Assembly: GCA_964499955.1 (NCBI GenBank)
Contig: CAZCMI010000002.1
Span: 1-64,000, forward strand
Direction: 5' to 3'
Length of the DNA: 64,000 nt
Source: JAJYIV01 sp964499955
Lineage (GTDB): Bacteria > Patescibacteriota > Patescibacteriia > UBA9934 > GWF2-40-263
A program made the translations under genes and the position numbers. The notes beneath the pieces were generated by a model. It saw only the letters and a list, made by a program, of their open reading frames with translations. It had not been told where the DNA came from and did not search any database. Each line of letters opens with the position of its first letter. The first letter of the stretch is position 1. Below, piece after piece: positions 25,512 through 34,723 of the stretch.

Positions 25512-28430
25512 ATGTCGTATCCCCGCCCGTCTTCCTCGGACTGGAAGCGGCACGGCCGCAAACAGCTGCGCCTGCCCAAGAACTGGCTTAAAAACCTGCT
25601 GCTGGTGCTGTTGATTTTGGGCGTGGCCGGCACGTTGGGGCTCTTGGGCCTCTTCGCTTACGTCAGCCGGGATCTGCCGGATCCGAACGCGCTGACCCGC
25701 CGCACCATCAAGCAAAGCACCAAGATTTACGACCGCACGGGCGAGCATTTGCTGTACGAAATCCACGGCGACGAAAACCGCACCTTGGTAAAAATCCAAG
25801 ACGGCTTCTGCGACCCCGACTTCACGTCCGAGGGCGAGGGCGGCATTCCCTTGGTCGCCCTGCAAGCCACCATCGCGGCCGAGGACCGCGCGTTTTGCGA
25901 CCACGGGGGCTTCACCGTGCGCGGCATCGGGCGCGCCGTGCTCTTCGGCGGCAGCCGCGGGGGCGGGTCCACGCTCACCCAGCAGCTGGTGAAAAACGCC
26001 ATCCTTTCCAACGAACGCACGCTCACCCGCAAGGTGAAGGAACTTATCTTGTCCGTGGAATTGGAACGCCGCTACGCCAAGGACGAAATCCTGCAGATTT
26101 ACTTCAACGAAATTCCCTACGGCTCCACGTACTACGGCATCCAGGCCGCCGCCACGAATTTCTTCGGCAAGACGGTGGACACCCTGACCTTGGCGGAAAC
26201 GGCCACCCTGGCGGCCATTCCCCAGCTACCGACGTACTACATCAACAACCCGGACCGGCTGAAGATCCGCCGCGACTGGATTTTGGACAGCATGGCGGAG
26301 CTGGAGTTCATTTCCCAAAGCCAGGCGGACGAAGCCAAAGCCCAGGACACGCCGCTGCGCGCGCGCGTCACCAACATCCAGGCGCCGCACTTCGTCTTCT
26401 ACGTCAAAGAATTGCTGGAAACCCAGTTCGGCCAACGACAGGTTGAAGAAGGCGGGCTGCGAGTGGTCACTTCGCTGGACTACGACCTACAGAAGGCGGC
26501 CGAGGAAGCCGTGGTGAACGGCGTAAACGAACGCGGCGAGGCGCACAATTTCACCAACGCCTCCCTCGTGGCGGCCGACCCGCACACCGGCCAGATCCTC
26601 GCGATGGTGGGGTCCAAGGACTACTTCAACGACGCCATCGCCGGCAAGGTGAACGTGGCGCTGCGCCCGCGCCAGCCGGGGTCGAGTTTCAAACCCATCG
26701 TCTTCGCCCAGGCGTTCGACCTGGGGTACACGCCTAACACCGTGCTGTGGGACGTAAAGACGGACTTCCCCACCGCCACCGGCCCGTACAGCCCCAACAA
26801 CTACGACCTGCGGGAGCGCGGACCCATCCGCATCCGGGAAGTTCTGCAGGGGTCGCTCAACATCCCCGCCGTGCAGATGCTGTACATGGTGGGCGTGGAA
26901 CGGGCGCTCGATTTCGCCGCGTCGCTCGGCTATTCCACCTTCCAAGACCGTTCGCGCTTCGGCCTGGCCATCGTGCTGGGCGGCGGCGAGGTGCAGCTGC
27001 TGGAACACACGCTCGCCTACGGGGCGCTCGGCAACGGCGGACGGCGGTTCGACGCCGCGCCCATTCTGGAAGTGACGGATCCTGATGGGAACGTCCTGAT
27101 GGAATGGAAACAGACGGACGGCGACCGCGTGTTGTCTGAAAACGCCTCCCGCATGGTGACGAACGTGCTGACGGACAACGCGGCCCGCAGCTATGTCTTC
27201 GGCCCGAACAGCTTCCTGCAGCTGGGGAACATTCCCGCGGCGGCGAAGTCCGGCACCACCAACCGCAACTACGACGCCTGGACCGTCGGGTACGTGCCGT
27301 CGCTCGTGACCGGCGTGTGGGTGGGCAACGCCGACAACAGCCGCATGGGGTCGCGGGCGGACGGTTCCGTGGTGGCTGCCCCCATTTGGAACGCCTTCAT
27401 GCGCGCGGCTCTGGCCGGCAAGCCGGTGGAATCCTTCCCCGCGCCGGACATTCCGCAGACGGGCAAGCCCGTGCTGGACGGCGAGATTCCCAGCACGCGC
27501 GTGGTCGTGGACCGGGCGTCCGACAAACTCGCCACGGAATTCACGCCCGCTTCCTACCGCGAGGAACGCTTGTACGCGGAATACCATTCCCTGCTGCATT
27601 ACGTAAACCGCGCGGACCCGTTGGGCCCGCCGCCGGAGAACCCGGAGCGCGACCCGCATTACGAGGCGTGGGAAGCCGCCATCGCCGATTGGATGCGCCG
27701 GGAGGAAGAACGCACGGGCATCGTCATTTCTTCCCAGCAGCCGCCGACGGAATACGACGACGTGCACGTCCCCGCCAACCAGCCGTCCGTGTTCCTCGCC
27801 TTCCCCCAGGCGAACGACACGCTCTTCGACCGCATGCTGGACGTTTCGGCGGACGCGTTCGCTCCGCGCGGCGTCTCGCGCATGGAATTCTACCTGGGCG
27901 GCAAGCTGGTGGGCGTGGATACCTCCGCGCCATATACGCTGCGCGCCACGCTGCCCGGTTCCATTGGGCGGGGCACGCACACGCTCAAGGTGGTGGCCTA
28001 CGACGACGTGGACAACGCCGGTTCCGCCAGCGTGAACATCCGCGTGGAAACGGACGCCGAGAGCGCGGGCGCGGACATCGTGGACCCGCGCCACGGCCAG
28101 AACATCGACGGCACGGAAACGTACATGGTGGCCGTGTCCTTGGACCGGCCGCAACAATACGGCTCCGTGGCTCTGTACGCCCAGCGCGTCGGGCAGGCCG
28201 AACGCACGTTGGTGGGCCTGCGCCCCGAACCGGATTCCCCGTTCGTCCAGTTTGCCTGGACGTTGCCCATGGAAGGCGGCGACTGGATCCTGACGGCCAC
28301 GGCCGAGGGCCGCGACGGCCTGCCGGGCACGGAAACGGCCGGGTACCTGGTCCACGTCCGCGCGCCGCAACCGCAACCGTCGTCCGAGGAACCGACGGAA
28401 GCACCGCTCAATCCGTTCGCCGTTGAGTAA
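25512..28430 (+). CDS. Class A penicillin-binding protein (transglycosylase/transpeptidase)
   Basis: The 972-residue peptidoglycan synthase has an N-terminal membrane helix (about residues 27-50). Its GT51 glycosyltransferase domain shows AAEDRAFCDHGG, GGGSTLTQQLVKNA and QIYFNEIPYGSTYYG. The transpeptidase domain has SSFK (catalytic Ser), SLN and KSGTT. The C-terminal ~250 residues carry a linker and Ig-like folds (about 750-860 and later) that are extra to the core family and may bind the wall. GT51 domains polymerise glycan and transpeptidases crosslink it. The gene stands alone between terminators. Confidence 0.93.
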   Translation: MSYPRPSSSDWKRHGRKQLRLPKNWLKNLLLVLLILGVAGTLGLLGLFAYVSRDLPDPNALTRRTIKQSTKIYDRTGEHLLYEIHGDENRTLVKIQDGFCDPDFTSEGEGGIPLVALQATIAAEDRAFCDHGGFTVRGIGRAVLFGGSRGGGSTLTQQLVKNAILSNERTLTRKVKELILSVELERRYAKDEILQIYFNEIPYGSTYYGIQAAATNFFGKTVDTLTLAETATLAAIPQLPTYYINNPDRLKIRRDWILDSMAELEFISQSQADEAKAQDTPLRARVTNIQAPHFVFYVKELLETQFGQRQVEEGGLRVVTSLDYDLQKAAEEAVVNGVNERGEAHNFTNASLVAADPHTGQILAMVGSKDYFNDAIAGKVNVALRPRQPGSSFKPIVFAQAFDLGYTPNTVLWDVKTDFPTATGPYSPNNYDLRERGPIRIREVLQGSLNIPAVQMLYMVGVERALDFAASLGYSTFQDRSRFGLAIVLGGGEVQLLEHTLAYGALGNGGRRFDAAPILEVTDPDGNVLMEWKQTDGDRVLSENASRMVTNVLTDNAARSYVFGPNSFLQLGNIPAAAKSGTTNRNYDAWTVGYVPSLVTGVWVGNADNSRMGSRADGSVVAAPIWNAFMRAALAGKPVESFPAPDIPQTGKPVLDGEIPSTRVVVDRASDKLATEFTPASYREERLYAEYHSLLHYVNRADPLGPPPENPERDPHYEAWEAAIADWMRREEERTGIVISSQQPPTEYDDVHVPANQPSVFLAFPQANDTLFDRMLDVSADAFAPRGVSRMEFYLGGKLVGVDTSAPYTLRATLPGSIGRGTHTLKVVAYDDVDNAGSASVNIRVETDAESAGADIVDPRHGQNIDGTETYMVAVSLDRPQQYGSVALYAQRVGQAERTLVGLRPEPDSPFVQFAWTLPMEGGDWILTATAEGRDGLPGTETAGYLVHVRAPQPQPSSEEPTEAPLNPFAVE

Positions 28431-28431
28431 C

Positions 28432-28464
28432 GAAAAACACCCTCGTAATAGGCGGGGGTGTTTT
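28432..28464. terminator. Bidirectional intrinsic terminator
   Basis: AACACCCTCG/CGGGGGTGTT stem, with flanking A and T runs, between convergent genes. Confidence 0.75.
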
Positions 28465-29020
28465 ATTGCTCCACCACTTCGGGATACGCGTCCGGCTGGT
28501 GGAAGTCGGGGCGTTCGCCGGGCACGGGGAAGGCGGCCAGGTATTCCCCTTCCGCCGCCACGAAGGCGTTGATGGCCCGCACGGGCCGCGGAACCATCGC
28601 GGAAGGAATGCGGATGACGGACGACCACCAGCCACCGTCCGGTTCTTCTTCCCGCACGTGGGCCAATTCCGGCGCGAAGGTCAGATATTCATCCGACCGC
28701 TGGCGGATTCCATCGAAGCCCAGTACGAGAAAATGCCCGCCTGCGCCCAATTCCACCTCCAAATATTGATGCCCAGGGCCAACGACGAATAGTTCGGCTA
28801 CATCATATTCCCACAGGTTGCCCACAGGGTTATCCACAGGTGCATTCGGGATGCGTTCCTGCGGGCGCACAGGCATGCGCGCCCGGATTTCCCAATCCCC
28901 GTTTTCCAACGTCCGAACGGCCACGTCCGCGCGCAAACGCGGGTTCGGGTTGGCCGATCCGTCCCACCGGTCGCGCACAGGAAGCGTCAGCCACGCGGGG
29001 GCTTTGGGAACGCGGAGCAT
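28463..29020 (-). CDS. CBM9/DOMON-like protein
   Basis: The 185-residue protein has RWDGSANPNPRLRADVAV, LWEYDVAELFVV and YLEVELGAGGHFLVLGFDG, resembling the beta-sandwich of family 9 carbohydrate-binding modules. It has no signal peptide, so a secreted sugar-binding role is doubtful. It starts 5 bases after dnaN on the same strand, and the pair is probably cotranscribed. A perfect DnaA box (28830-28838) lies inside it. Confidence 0.55.
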   Translation of the reverse strand: MLRVPKAPAWLTLPVRDRWDGSANPNPRLRADVAVRTLENGDWEIRARMPVRPQERIPNAPVDNPVGNLWEYDVAELFVVGPGHQYLEVELGAGGHFLVLGFDGIRQRSDEYLTFAPELAHVREEEPDGGWWSSVIRIPSAMVPRPVRAINAFVAAEGEYLAAFPVPGERPDFHQPDAYPEVVEQ

Positions 29021-29025
29021 ATCCG

Positions 29026-30162
29026 TTACGCCTTGATCGGCATGATGATGTACAGGTACCCCGTCCCGCCGTCTTGGGCGCGCAAAATGCACGGGTTGGC
29101 AGCGTCGATCATCTGCACCTGCACGCGCTCCGTCCCCACGGCGGAGAGGCCGTCGAGCAGGTAGCGGTAGTTCAAGGTGACCGTGTTTTGCGGGCCGGAC
29201 ACCTCGGCCGCGCACGACGCCGTGTTTTCGCCGCGGTCGGCGTCCACGGACTTCACTTCCAATTTCTTTTCGTCCGGGTGGAAAGCGAGCGTGACGTCGA
29301 ACAGCCCGGCGCGGGAGAACAAACTGGCCGTTTTCACCGCCTTGGTGAAGTCGTCGCGGTCCACGACGGCATTGGTTTGGAATTGCTGCGGGATGATCTG
29401 GCGGTAGTCGGGATAATTCCCCTCGATCATGCGCGAAACGATTTCCACGGAACCGTAGGAGAAAACGACCTGGCCCTCGGACAGCCCGAGCGAAACGGTG
29501 GTTGGTGCCTCCACGGAATCGCGGAACACGGACAACACGCGATTCACCTCCGCCAGCGTTTTGGCCGGGATGATGACGCGCTGTTCTTCCACTGACTGGC
29601 CCGGCAGGTCGATGACGCCTTCCGCCAGGCGATAGGAGTCCGTGGCGGCCAGCACCGCTTCCCCGCCGCCGTCTTTCTTCCTGAATTCGACGGAGACGCC
29701 GGTGAGCTCCGGACGCGCCTCGCTGGTCGAAACCGCGAACAGGACGCGCGAGAGCGTCTCCCGGAAGCCCTCAACGGGCAACTGGTACACGCGGTCGCCC
29801 TGGATTTTCGGCACCAGCGGGAAATCCGCCGCGGACAAGCCGTTGATCTTCGTGCGGTTTCCGCCGCAGGACGCCGCCAAAGACGCCGCGTCGGCCGAAA
29901 CGGACACATGTTCGTTCGGTAACAAGGCGACGTAATCGTGGAACAGGCGCGCCGGCACAGTGAATTCTCCCGGTTCGTCCACTTTTCCGCGCACCACGCA
30001 GGAGGTGGCGATTTCCAAGTTCGTGGTGGTCAGACTGATGGTCCCGCCTTCCGCACGGATGAGCACGTTCTGCAAGATGGGAAGATTTACGTTTTTCCCC
30101 GTTACGTGACTCGCAATGGAAAGTCCCTGGGAAAGATTGTCACGCGTGCACGAGAACTTCAT
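29026..30162 (-). CDS. dnaN: DNA polymerase III sliding clamp (beta subunit)
   Basis: The 378-residue protein matches the three-domain beta clamp. It begins MKFSCTRDNLSQGLSIASHV and ends YLYIIMPIKA, the typical C-terminal signature. RVLFAVSTSEARPELTGV lies in the middle domain. The clamp circles DNA and tethers polymerase III. dnaN follows dnaA on the same strand across a 267-base gap rich in DnaA-box-like sequences. Confidence 0.96.
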   Translation of the reverse strand: MKFSCTRDNLSQGLSIASHVTGKNVNLPILQNVLIRAEGGTISLTTTNLEIATSCVVRGKVDEPGEFTVPARLFHDYVALLPNEHVSVSADAASLAASCGGNRTKINGLSAADFPLVPKIQGDRVYQLPVEGFRETLSRVLFAVSTSEARPELTGVSVEFRKKDGGGEAVLAATDSYRLAEGVIDLPGQSVEEQRVIIPAKTLAEVNRVLSVFRDSVEAPTTVSLGLSEGQVVFSYGSVEIVSRMIEGNYPDYRQIIPQQFQTNAVVDRDDFTKAVKTASLFSRAGLFDVTLAFHPDEKKLEVKSVDADRGENTASCAAEVSGPQNTVTLNYRYLLDGLSAVGTERVQVQMIDAANPCILRAQDGGTGYLYIIMPIKA

Positions 30163-30229
30163 ATTCAGAAAGGGGACTTTAAATAAGAAGTAGAAGCAGT
30201 AGGGCGGTGGACGGAGTGGATGAACGGGA

Positions 30230-30420
30230 GAATGTCGCTCAACCTCGCGTCGTTTTCCTGTGGGCTCTTGTGGACGCCCTTGGGATGAATCCGTGGATGA
30301 AATGTGGACGGCTGGGGTAGGACGTTTCGGCGGCCGAAGTCGTCCACAGGATTGTCCACGTTTCAGCGGCGGTTATCCGTTCGTTGTCCACGGCTTGTCC
30401 CATGTGGAAGGGTTGTGCCT
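30230..30420. other. Candidate replication origin: DnaA-box cluster between dnaA and dnaN
   Basis: TTGTCCACG at 30352-30360 and 30384-30392, CGTCCACA at 30341-30348, and reverse-strand copies at 30268-30276 and 30303-30310 lie within about 125 bases. TTGTCCAC is the form of the DnaA box common in GC-rich genomes. The dnaA-dnaN setting supports an origin role, but no clear AT-rich unwinding element is visible here. Confidence 0.5.
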
Positions 30421-30429
30421 TCCTTGTGG

Positions 30430-31959
30430 CTAAACCGTGTACAGCCGCTGGCGGATCAGTTCCACGTCATGCTGGAGCTGTTCGTCCTGCGTGAGGCAGG
30501 AGCAAATCTTCCCGTAGGCGTGCATGGCCGTGGTGTGGTCGCGCCCGCCGAGCTCCGCCCCGATGGACGGATAACTCGACTTCATCTCCTCCCGCATGAG
30601 GTACATGATGATTTGCCGCGGGAAAGCGTAGCGCTTTTCCCGGCTCTTCCCGACCAGGTCCTCTATTTGCAGGTCGTAGTGTTCCGCCACAGTTTGGATG
30701 AGCTGCCGCGCGGTGACGGTGCGTTTGGTGTGCGCCGGCTGGAAGCTGGAAAGGATGGGTTTGACCGTATCCAGGGTGGCCGGGATGTTCTTGAAGTGGT
30801 GGAAGGCGATGACCTTGTTGAGCGCGCCTTCCAATTCCCGGATGTTGCTCTGCACCGACGTGGCGACGTGGTGCAGGATGTCCCGCGCCATCGGGAAGGA
30901 TTTTTCCCGGCATTTCGCCTCCAGGATGGCCACGCGGGTTTCGAAGTCCGGCGTGCCGATGTCGGCCATCATGCCGCTTTCGAAGCGGGAGATGAGGCGG
31001 CTTTCCAGGAACGGAATGGCCTTGGGCGGCCGGTCCGCCGTGATGACGAGCTGTTTGTTGTTTTGGTGCAGCTGGTTGAAGGTGTGGAAGAACTCCTCCT
31101 GCGTGCCTTCCTTTCCGGTGAGGAATTGGATGTCGTCCACGAGCAGCAGGTCCACGCTGCGGTAGTAGTTGCGGAAGTCCCGACCCTGGCCCGTGCGAAC
31201 CGCGTTGATGAAGTCCGTGGTGAAGCGCTCGCTGGTGACGTAGAGCACGCGGGTGTGCCCGGCGCGGCGCAGGATTTCGTTGCCGACGGCCTGCAATAGG
31301 TGGGTTTTGCCCAAGCCCACGCCGCCGTAGATAAACAGGGGGTTGTAGACGCCGCCGGGTTGGGATGCCACGGCCTGGGCGGCCGCGTGGGCCAGCTCGT
31401 TTTGCTTGCCGACCACGTAGCTGCCGAACGCGTACTTGGCGTTCAGAGTGAATTCCCCGAGGCGGGAGCCGGGCGGCGGGGCCGCGGGCGGGCTTGCGGG
31501 AGCGGGGGCGGCGGCGTTTTGGACGGACGACGGGTTGGTGGGGGCGGATGCGGGCTGGCTGGGTGCCCGTTCCTGTTCCACGATAACCGTTACGTGCCCC
31601 GCGGCGGGGCTTGCCGACGCCGGTTCGTACACGGGCACCGGTTCGGGCGGGGTTTCCGGCAGGACGGTGGCCGGTTCCGCCTCAACCATGGCGACGGGGG
31701 CGGGCGGTTGGCGCGTTTCCACGCGGTAGGTGATGGTCCGGACGTTCTGCTGCGCGTGGGTTTGTAAGGATTGCAGGATATCCTTGTGGTATTTCTTTTC
31801 CAACCACGCCTTGGTGAACAGGTTGGGAACACCGATAACGACATCGCCGTCGCCGAAGGACGCGATGAAGGTATTGCGGAACCAGGTCGTAAAATTCGCC
31901 TTGCTCAGCGAAAGTTCCAACCCGCCCAGCACCGCCAGCCACAGTTCATGGGTGTTCAT
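30430..31959 (-). CDS. dnaA: Chromosomal replication initiator DnaA
   Basis: The 509-residue protein has a domain I (KANFTTWFRNTF) and a long Pro/Ala-rich domain II (about residues 95-190). The AAA+ domain III has Walker A GGVGLGKTHLL and Walker B LLVDDIQFLTGK, and domain IV carries the DnaA-box binding signature GGRDHTTAMHAYGKI. The start MNTHELW at 31959 has T at -1; the alternative 11 residues upstream does not fit domain I. DnaA binds origin boxes to open DNA. The gene is divergent from rpmH, the classic origin arrangement. Confidence 0.96.
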   Translation of the reverse strand: MNTHELWLAVLGGLELSLSKANFTTWFRNTFIASFGDGDVVIGVPNLFTKAWLEKKYHKDILQSLQTHAQQNVRTITYRVETRQPPAPVAMVEAEPATVLPETPPEPVPVYEPASASPAAGHVTVIVEQERAPSQPASAPTNPSSVQNAAAPAPASPPAAPPPGSRLGEFTLNAKYAFGSYVVGKQNELAHAAAQAVASQPGGVYNPLFIYGGVGLGKTHLLQAVGNEILRRAGHTRVLYVTSERFTTDFINAVRTGQGRDFRNYYRSVDLLLVDDIQFLTGKEGTQEEFFHTFNQLHQNNKQLVITADRPPKAIPFLESRLISRFESGMMADIGTPDFETRVAILEAKCREKSFPMARDILHHVATSVQSNIRELEGALNKVIAFHHFKNIPATLDTVKPILSSFQPAHTKRTVTARQLIQTVAEHYDLQIEDLVGKSREKRYAFPRQIIMYLMREEMKSSYPSIGAELGGRDHTTAMHAYGKICSCLTQDEQLQHDVELIRQRLYTV

Positions 31960-32144
31960 ACCGCGGACGACGTCAAAAAAGAGATGCCCCATTCCCGGAA
32001 AACGGGAAGGAACGATTGGCGATGGCGCTAGTGTAAATCAGATATCCACATGTGGGCAAGTTGCATTTTTCCGCCGAATGGGTTGATAACCTGTGGACAG
32101 TGTGGTAACGTGCCCGCACGTCGCATCTCATTCGTTTTGCCGCT
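31960..32144. promoter_or_regulatory. Divergent dnaA/rpmH promoter region with DnaA-like sites
   Basis: The 185-base gap contains ATATCCACA (32041-32049) and TGTGGACAG, both close to the DnaA box, and is more AT-rich than its surroundings. Self-regulation of dnaA or part of the origin is plausible. Confidence 0.45.
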
Positions 32145-32300
32145 ATGTCCAAGCGCACCTATCAACCAAAAAAGGCCCGCCGCGCCAAGGTGCACGGGTT
32201 CCGCGTCCGTTCCCGTACCAAGAACGGCCAGACCGTGCTCAAGCGCCGCCGCGTGAAGGGACGCACCCGTGTGTCCGTCCAAGCCAAGAAATTGAAGTAA
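32145..32300 (+). CDS. rpmH: 50S ribosomal protein L34
   Basis: The 51-residue, highly basic protein reads MSKRTYQPKKARRAKVHGFR and contains RSRTKNGQTVLKRRRVKGR, matching L34 throughout. Its position divergent from dnaA and just before rnpA is the conserved bacterial order. Confidence 0.96.
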   Translation: MSKRTYQPKKARRAKVHGFRVRSRTKNGQTVLKRRRVKGRTRVSVQAKKLK

Positions 32301-32305
32301 GAAGG

Positions 32306-32334
32306 AAACGCGCGTGAAAACGCGCGTTTTGTTC
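32306..32334 (+). terminator. Terminator or attenuator between rpmH and rnpA
   Basis: AAACGCGCG/CGCGCGTTT hairpin followed by TGTTC, 5 bases after the rpmH stop. It would reduce readthrough into rnpA. Confidence 0.6.
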
Positions 32335-32348
32335 ATGAACCGCCCCGT

Positions 32349-32690
32349 ATGCTCGCCCCCGCCCATCGTTTGCGAAAAGAAACGGACATCCGCACCCTTT
32401 TTTCCAAGGGCAAGGGCGCGTTTGATCCAACCTGCGGTGTGAAATTCCGCGCCAACGGCCTGGACGTGTCCCGGTTCGCCGTGGTGGTGGGGTCCGCCGT
32501 ATCCAAAGAGGCCGTGATGCGCAATCGCGTCCGCCGCCGGTTGCGCGAAATCGTCCGGGCGCGTTTGCCGCGCATCAAGCCGGGGTTCGACGTGGCCTTG
32601 ATGGCCCGCCCGCCCGCGGCGCGCGCGTCGTTCGCCGCCTTGGAGGCCGCGGTGGAGCGTTCCTTGCGGAAAGCCGGGCTGTTGGTATGA
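32349..32690 (+). CDS. rnpA: Ribonuclease P protein component
   Basis: The 113-residue basic protein begins MLAPAHRLRKETDIRTLFSK and has the RNR motif in AVMRNRVRRRLREIVR, the signature of RNase P protein. With the catalytic RNA it matures tRNA 5' ends. Its end overlaps yidD by four bases. Confidence 0.94.
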   Translation: MLAPAHRLRKETDIRTLFSKGKGAFDPTCGVKFRANGLDVSRFAVVVGSAVSKEAVMRNRVRRRLREIVRARLPRIKPGFDVALMARPPAARASFAALEAAVERSLRKAGLLV

Positions 32691-32932
32691 GGCGCGCGTT
32701 CATGGCGGCCATCCGCGTGTACCAGCGGACCTTGTCGCCGGACCATGGGCCGCTGCGCCGCTTCTTTCCCTACGGGTACTGCCGATTTCACCCCAGCTGC
32801 TCGCAATACGGCCACGACGCCTACCGCCTGCACGGGGTGGCCCGTGGCTCCGTCCTTACGGCGTGGCGCATCCTGCGTTGTAACCCGTTCAACGAAGGAG
32901 GCGAAGATCCGGTGCCCGAACCGCAACCGTAA
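32687..32932 (+). CDS. yidD: Membrane protein insertion efficiency factor YidD
   Basis: The 81-residue protein has YQRTLSPDHGP, PYGYCRFHPSCSQYGHDAY and ILRCNPFNEGGEDPV, diagnostic of YidD. It assists membrane protein insertion near YidC. In most bacteria yidC follows, but here a terminator and an opposing gene follow instead. Confidence 0.93.
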   Translation: MRRAFMAAIRVYQRTLSPDHGPLRRFFPYGYCRFHPSCSQYGHDAYRLHGVARGSVLTAWRILRCNPFNEGGEDPVPEPQP

Positions 32933-32958
32933 CCCCGGCCCTAGGGCCGGGGTTATTC
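32931..32958. terminator. Bidirectional terminator overlapping gene ends
   Basis: AACCCCGGCCC-TA-GGGCCGGGGTT is a perfect inverted repeat between the convergent yidD and DUF167 genes. It overlaps the yidD stop codon and reaches into the DUF167 stop. Confidence 0.75.
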
Positions 32959-33186
32959 GTACTTCCCCGCCACGCGCACGTGCTTCAAGCGGGCCGCGGC
33001 CCCGCGCACGATCGTCACGGCGGATTTCGGCACGCCGAGTTCTTCGGCCAGGACGTCGACGACCGCGTCATTCGCCTTGCCGCCTTCCGGGGCCGCCGTC
33101 ACGTCCACTTTCACCGTGGAGTCGTCCAGCCACGCGGCAACGGCGTTGCGCTTGGCGCGCGGTTTTACATGGACGGTGAGAAGCAT
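32953..33186 (-). CDS. DUF167 (YggU-like) protein
   Basis: The 77-residue protein has VHVKPRAKRNAVAAWLDDS, APEGGKANDAVVDVLAEEL and VGVPKSAVTIVRGAAARLKH-like features of DUF167, a small conserved family of unknown function. TACACT (33201-33196) ends 9 bases before ATG, another leaderless candidate. Confidence 0.88.
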   Translation of the reverse strand: MLLTVHVKPRAKRNAVAAWLDDSTVKVDVTAAPEGGKANDAVVDVLAEELGVPKSAVTIVRGAAARLKHVRVAGKYE

Positions 33187-33221
33187 ACGCGGACCAGTGT
33201 ATGTCCGGCGGCGGCAAACGC

Positions 33222-33252
33222 AAAACGGGCCCCCAAAGGCCCGTTTTTCGCT
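33222..33252 (-). terminator. Intrinsic terminator of tig
   Basis: ACGGGCC/GGCCCGT stem followed by TTTT on both strands; it overlaps the last bases of tig. Confidence 0.75.
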
Positions 33253-34546
33253 ACGCGTTTTTCACGGCCAGTTCCTTCAACCGTGCGATCGTCTTGCGGT
33301 TGCGGATGATGGTCGCCACGTATTCGCGGTACGCCGGTTCGTAGACGCGTTTCTTGGTTTCCTTGTCTTCGTAGCGGGAGGCGAGTTCGTCCACCTCGGC
33401 GTCGATTTCCGCCTCTTCCGGCGCGATCTTTTCCTTCTTGGCGATTTCCTTCAGCACCAGCGCCACTTTGATACGCGTGAGCGCCTGCGGCGTGAAGTCC
33501 ATCTTCATGTCGGCCAAGGTCTTCTTGAGGTTCTTCAGATAGGCGTCAAAGTCCATGCCTTGGCCTTCCACGGCTTGCTGCAATTCGTGGACCATCTTGT
33601 TGATTTCCTCGTTCAACAGCAGGTCCGGGATGTCCTCAAAGCGGGATTCCTCGGCGATGCGCTCAAGCAGGGTTTTCTCGATCCGCTGCTCTTCCTCCTG
33701 GAGTTTTTCTTTGTCCAAGTTGGCCTTCACCAGCCCTTTGAGCGTGGCGAAGTCCTTCTGGCCGAGGGAAACGGCGAAGGCGTCGTCGGCCGCGGGCGTT
33801 TCCAGGGCGTAGATTTCCTTCACGGCAACGTCGAATTCCACGGGTTGGCCGGCAAGCAGTTTGGAATTATGGTCGGCCGGGAAGGTCAGGGTGAAGGTTT
33901 TCTTGTCGCCTTCCTTGAGTCCCGTGATCTGCTCCTTCATGCCGGGGATGTAGTGCTCTTCCCCGAGGTAGATGGCATGGTTGGGCGATTGGCCGCCTTC
34001 CACCGAAACCCCGTCCTTTTTCATGTCGATGGACACGACGACTTTGTCCGTACCTTCGGCCGCCTTGCCGGCGGCGCCGCGCACTTCGCGGGTCTGCATG
34101 CGGCGCAGGTCGTCCACGGCGCGGGTGATGTCTTCCTCGCCCGCTTCCGCCTTCTTGCGTTCCACGGTGATCTTGGCGTAGTCGGCCAGGCGGGTGACGG
34201 CGGGCAGCAAGGACGCCTCGGCCGTGTACACCAGGTCGTTGCCCGGCACCATCTTTTCGACGTCGATGTGCGGCGAACCGACGGTGTCCAATTCGTGTTC
34301 TTCCAAGGCGCGCACGTACGTGGCGCGGACGATGGGTTCGAGGGCTTCCTCCAGGATTTTCATTTCGCCCACGCGCTGTTTCACGACGTCGTAGGGCGCC
34401 TTGCCGGGGCGGAAGCCGGGAATCGTGCTGGCTTCGGAAATGCGCGCCGCGGCCGCCTCCATGAACGGGCGGACGTCCTCGGCGGGAACCGTGACGGTGA
34501 GTTTGACGGCGTTCTTGGGCAGCCGTTCGATTTTTGCGGTGGACAT
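33251..34546 (-). CDS. tig: Trigger factor (ribosome-associated chaperone)
   Basis: The 431-residue protein has the ribosome-binding signature GFRPGKAP near residue 45. A peptidyl-prolyl isomerase domain follows around residues 160-240 (GLKEGDKKTFTLTFP), then a helical C-terminal chaperone domain. Trigger factor binds nascent chains at the ribosome exit. It is monocistronic. Confidence 0.95.
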   Translation of the reverse strand: MSTAKIERLPKNAVKLTVTVPAEDVRPFMEAAAARISEASTIPGFRPGKAPYDVVKQRVGEMKILEEALEPIVRATYVRALEEHELDTVGSPHIDVEKMVPGNDLVYTAEASLLPAVTRLADYAKITVERKKAEAGEEDITRAVDDLRRMQTREVRGAAGKAAEGTDKVVVSIDMKKDGVSVEGGQSPNHAIYLGEEHYIPGMKEQITGLKEGDKKTFTLTFPADHNSKLLAGQPVEFDVAVKEIYALETPAADDAFAVSLGQKDFATLKGLVKANLDKEKLQEEEQRIEKTLLERIAEESRFEDIPDLLLNEEINKMVHELQQAVEGQGMDFDAYLKNLKKTLADMKMDFTPQALTRIKVALVLKEIAKKEKIAPEEAEIDAEVDELASRYEDKETKKRVYEPAYREYVATIIRNRKTIARLKELAVKNA

Positions 34547-34626
34547 AGCGAAATTTTATGGGTGAAACCGCGGAAAACAGTGCGGCGATGGTATCGTTCC
34601 GATGATCGTGTGTCAATGTCGATTCC

Positions 34627-34655
34627 TTGCGTCTTTTGCCGTTTCGGCCTATGCT
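34627..34655 (+). promoter_or_regulatory. Promoter of the 171-residue orphan
   Basis: TTGCGT (34627-34632), 17 bases, TATGCT (34650-34655). The leader is about 60 bases and ends in an SD. Confidence 0.6.
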
Positions 34656-34723
34656 CCGCCGTTGCCCGAACCGAAATGGGTCGGTTGGGCGGCAGACATC
34701 CTGGGGATGAAACGAGGTGAAAC

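Noticed and set aside
28830..28838. Perfect DnaA box inside the CBM9-like gene as an origin element
   Set aside because: It is a single copy within a coding region; no cluster or AT-rich element accompanies it.
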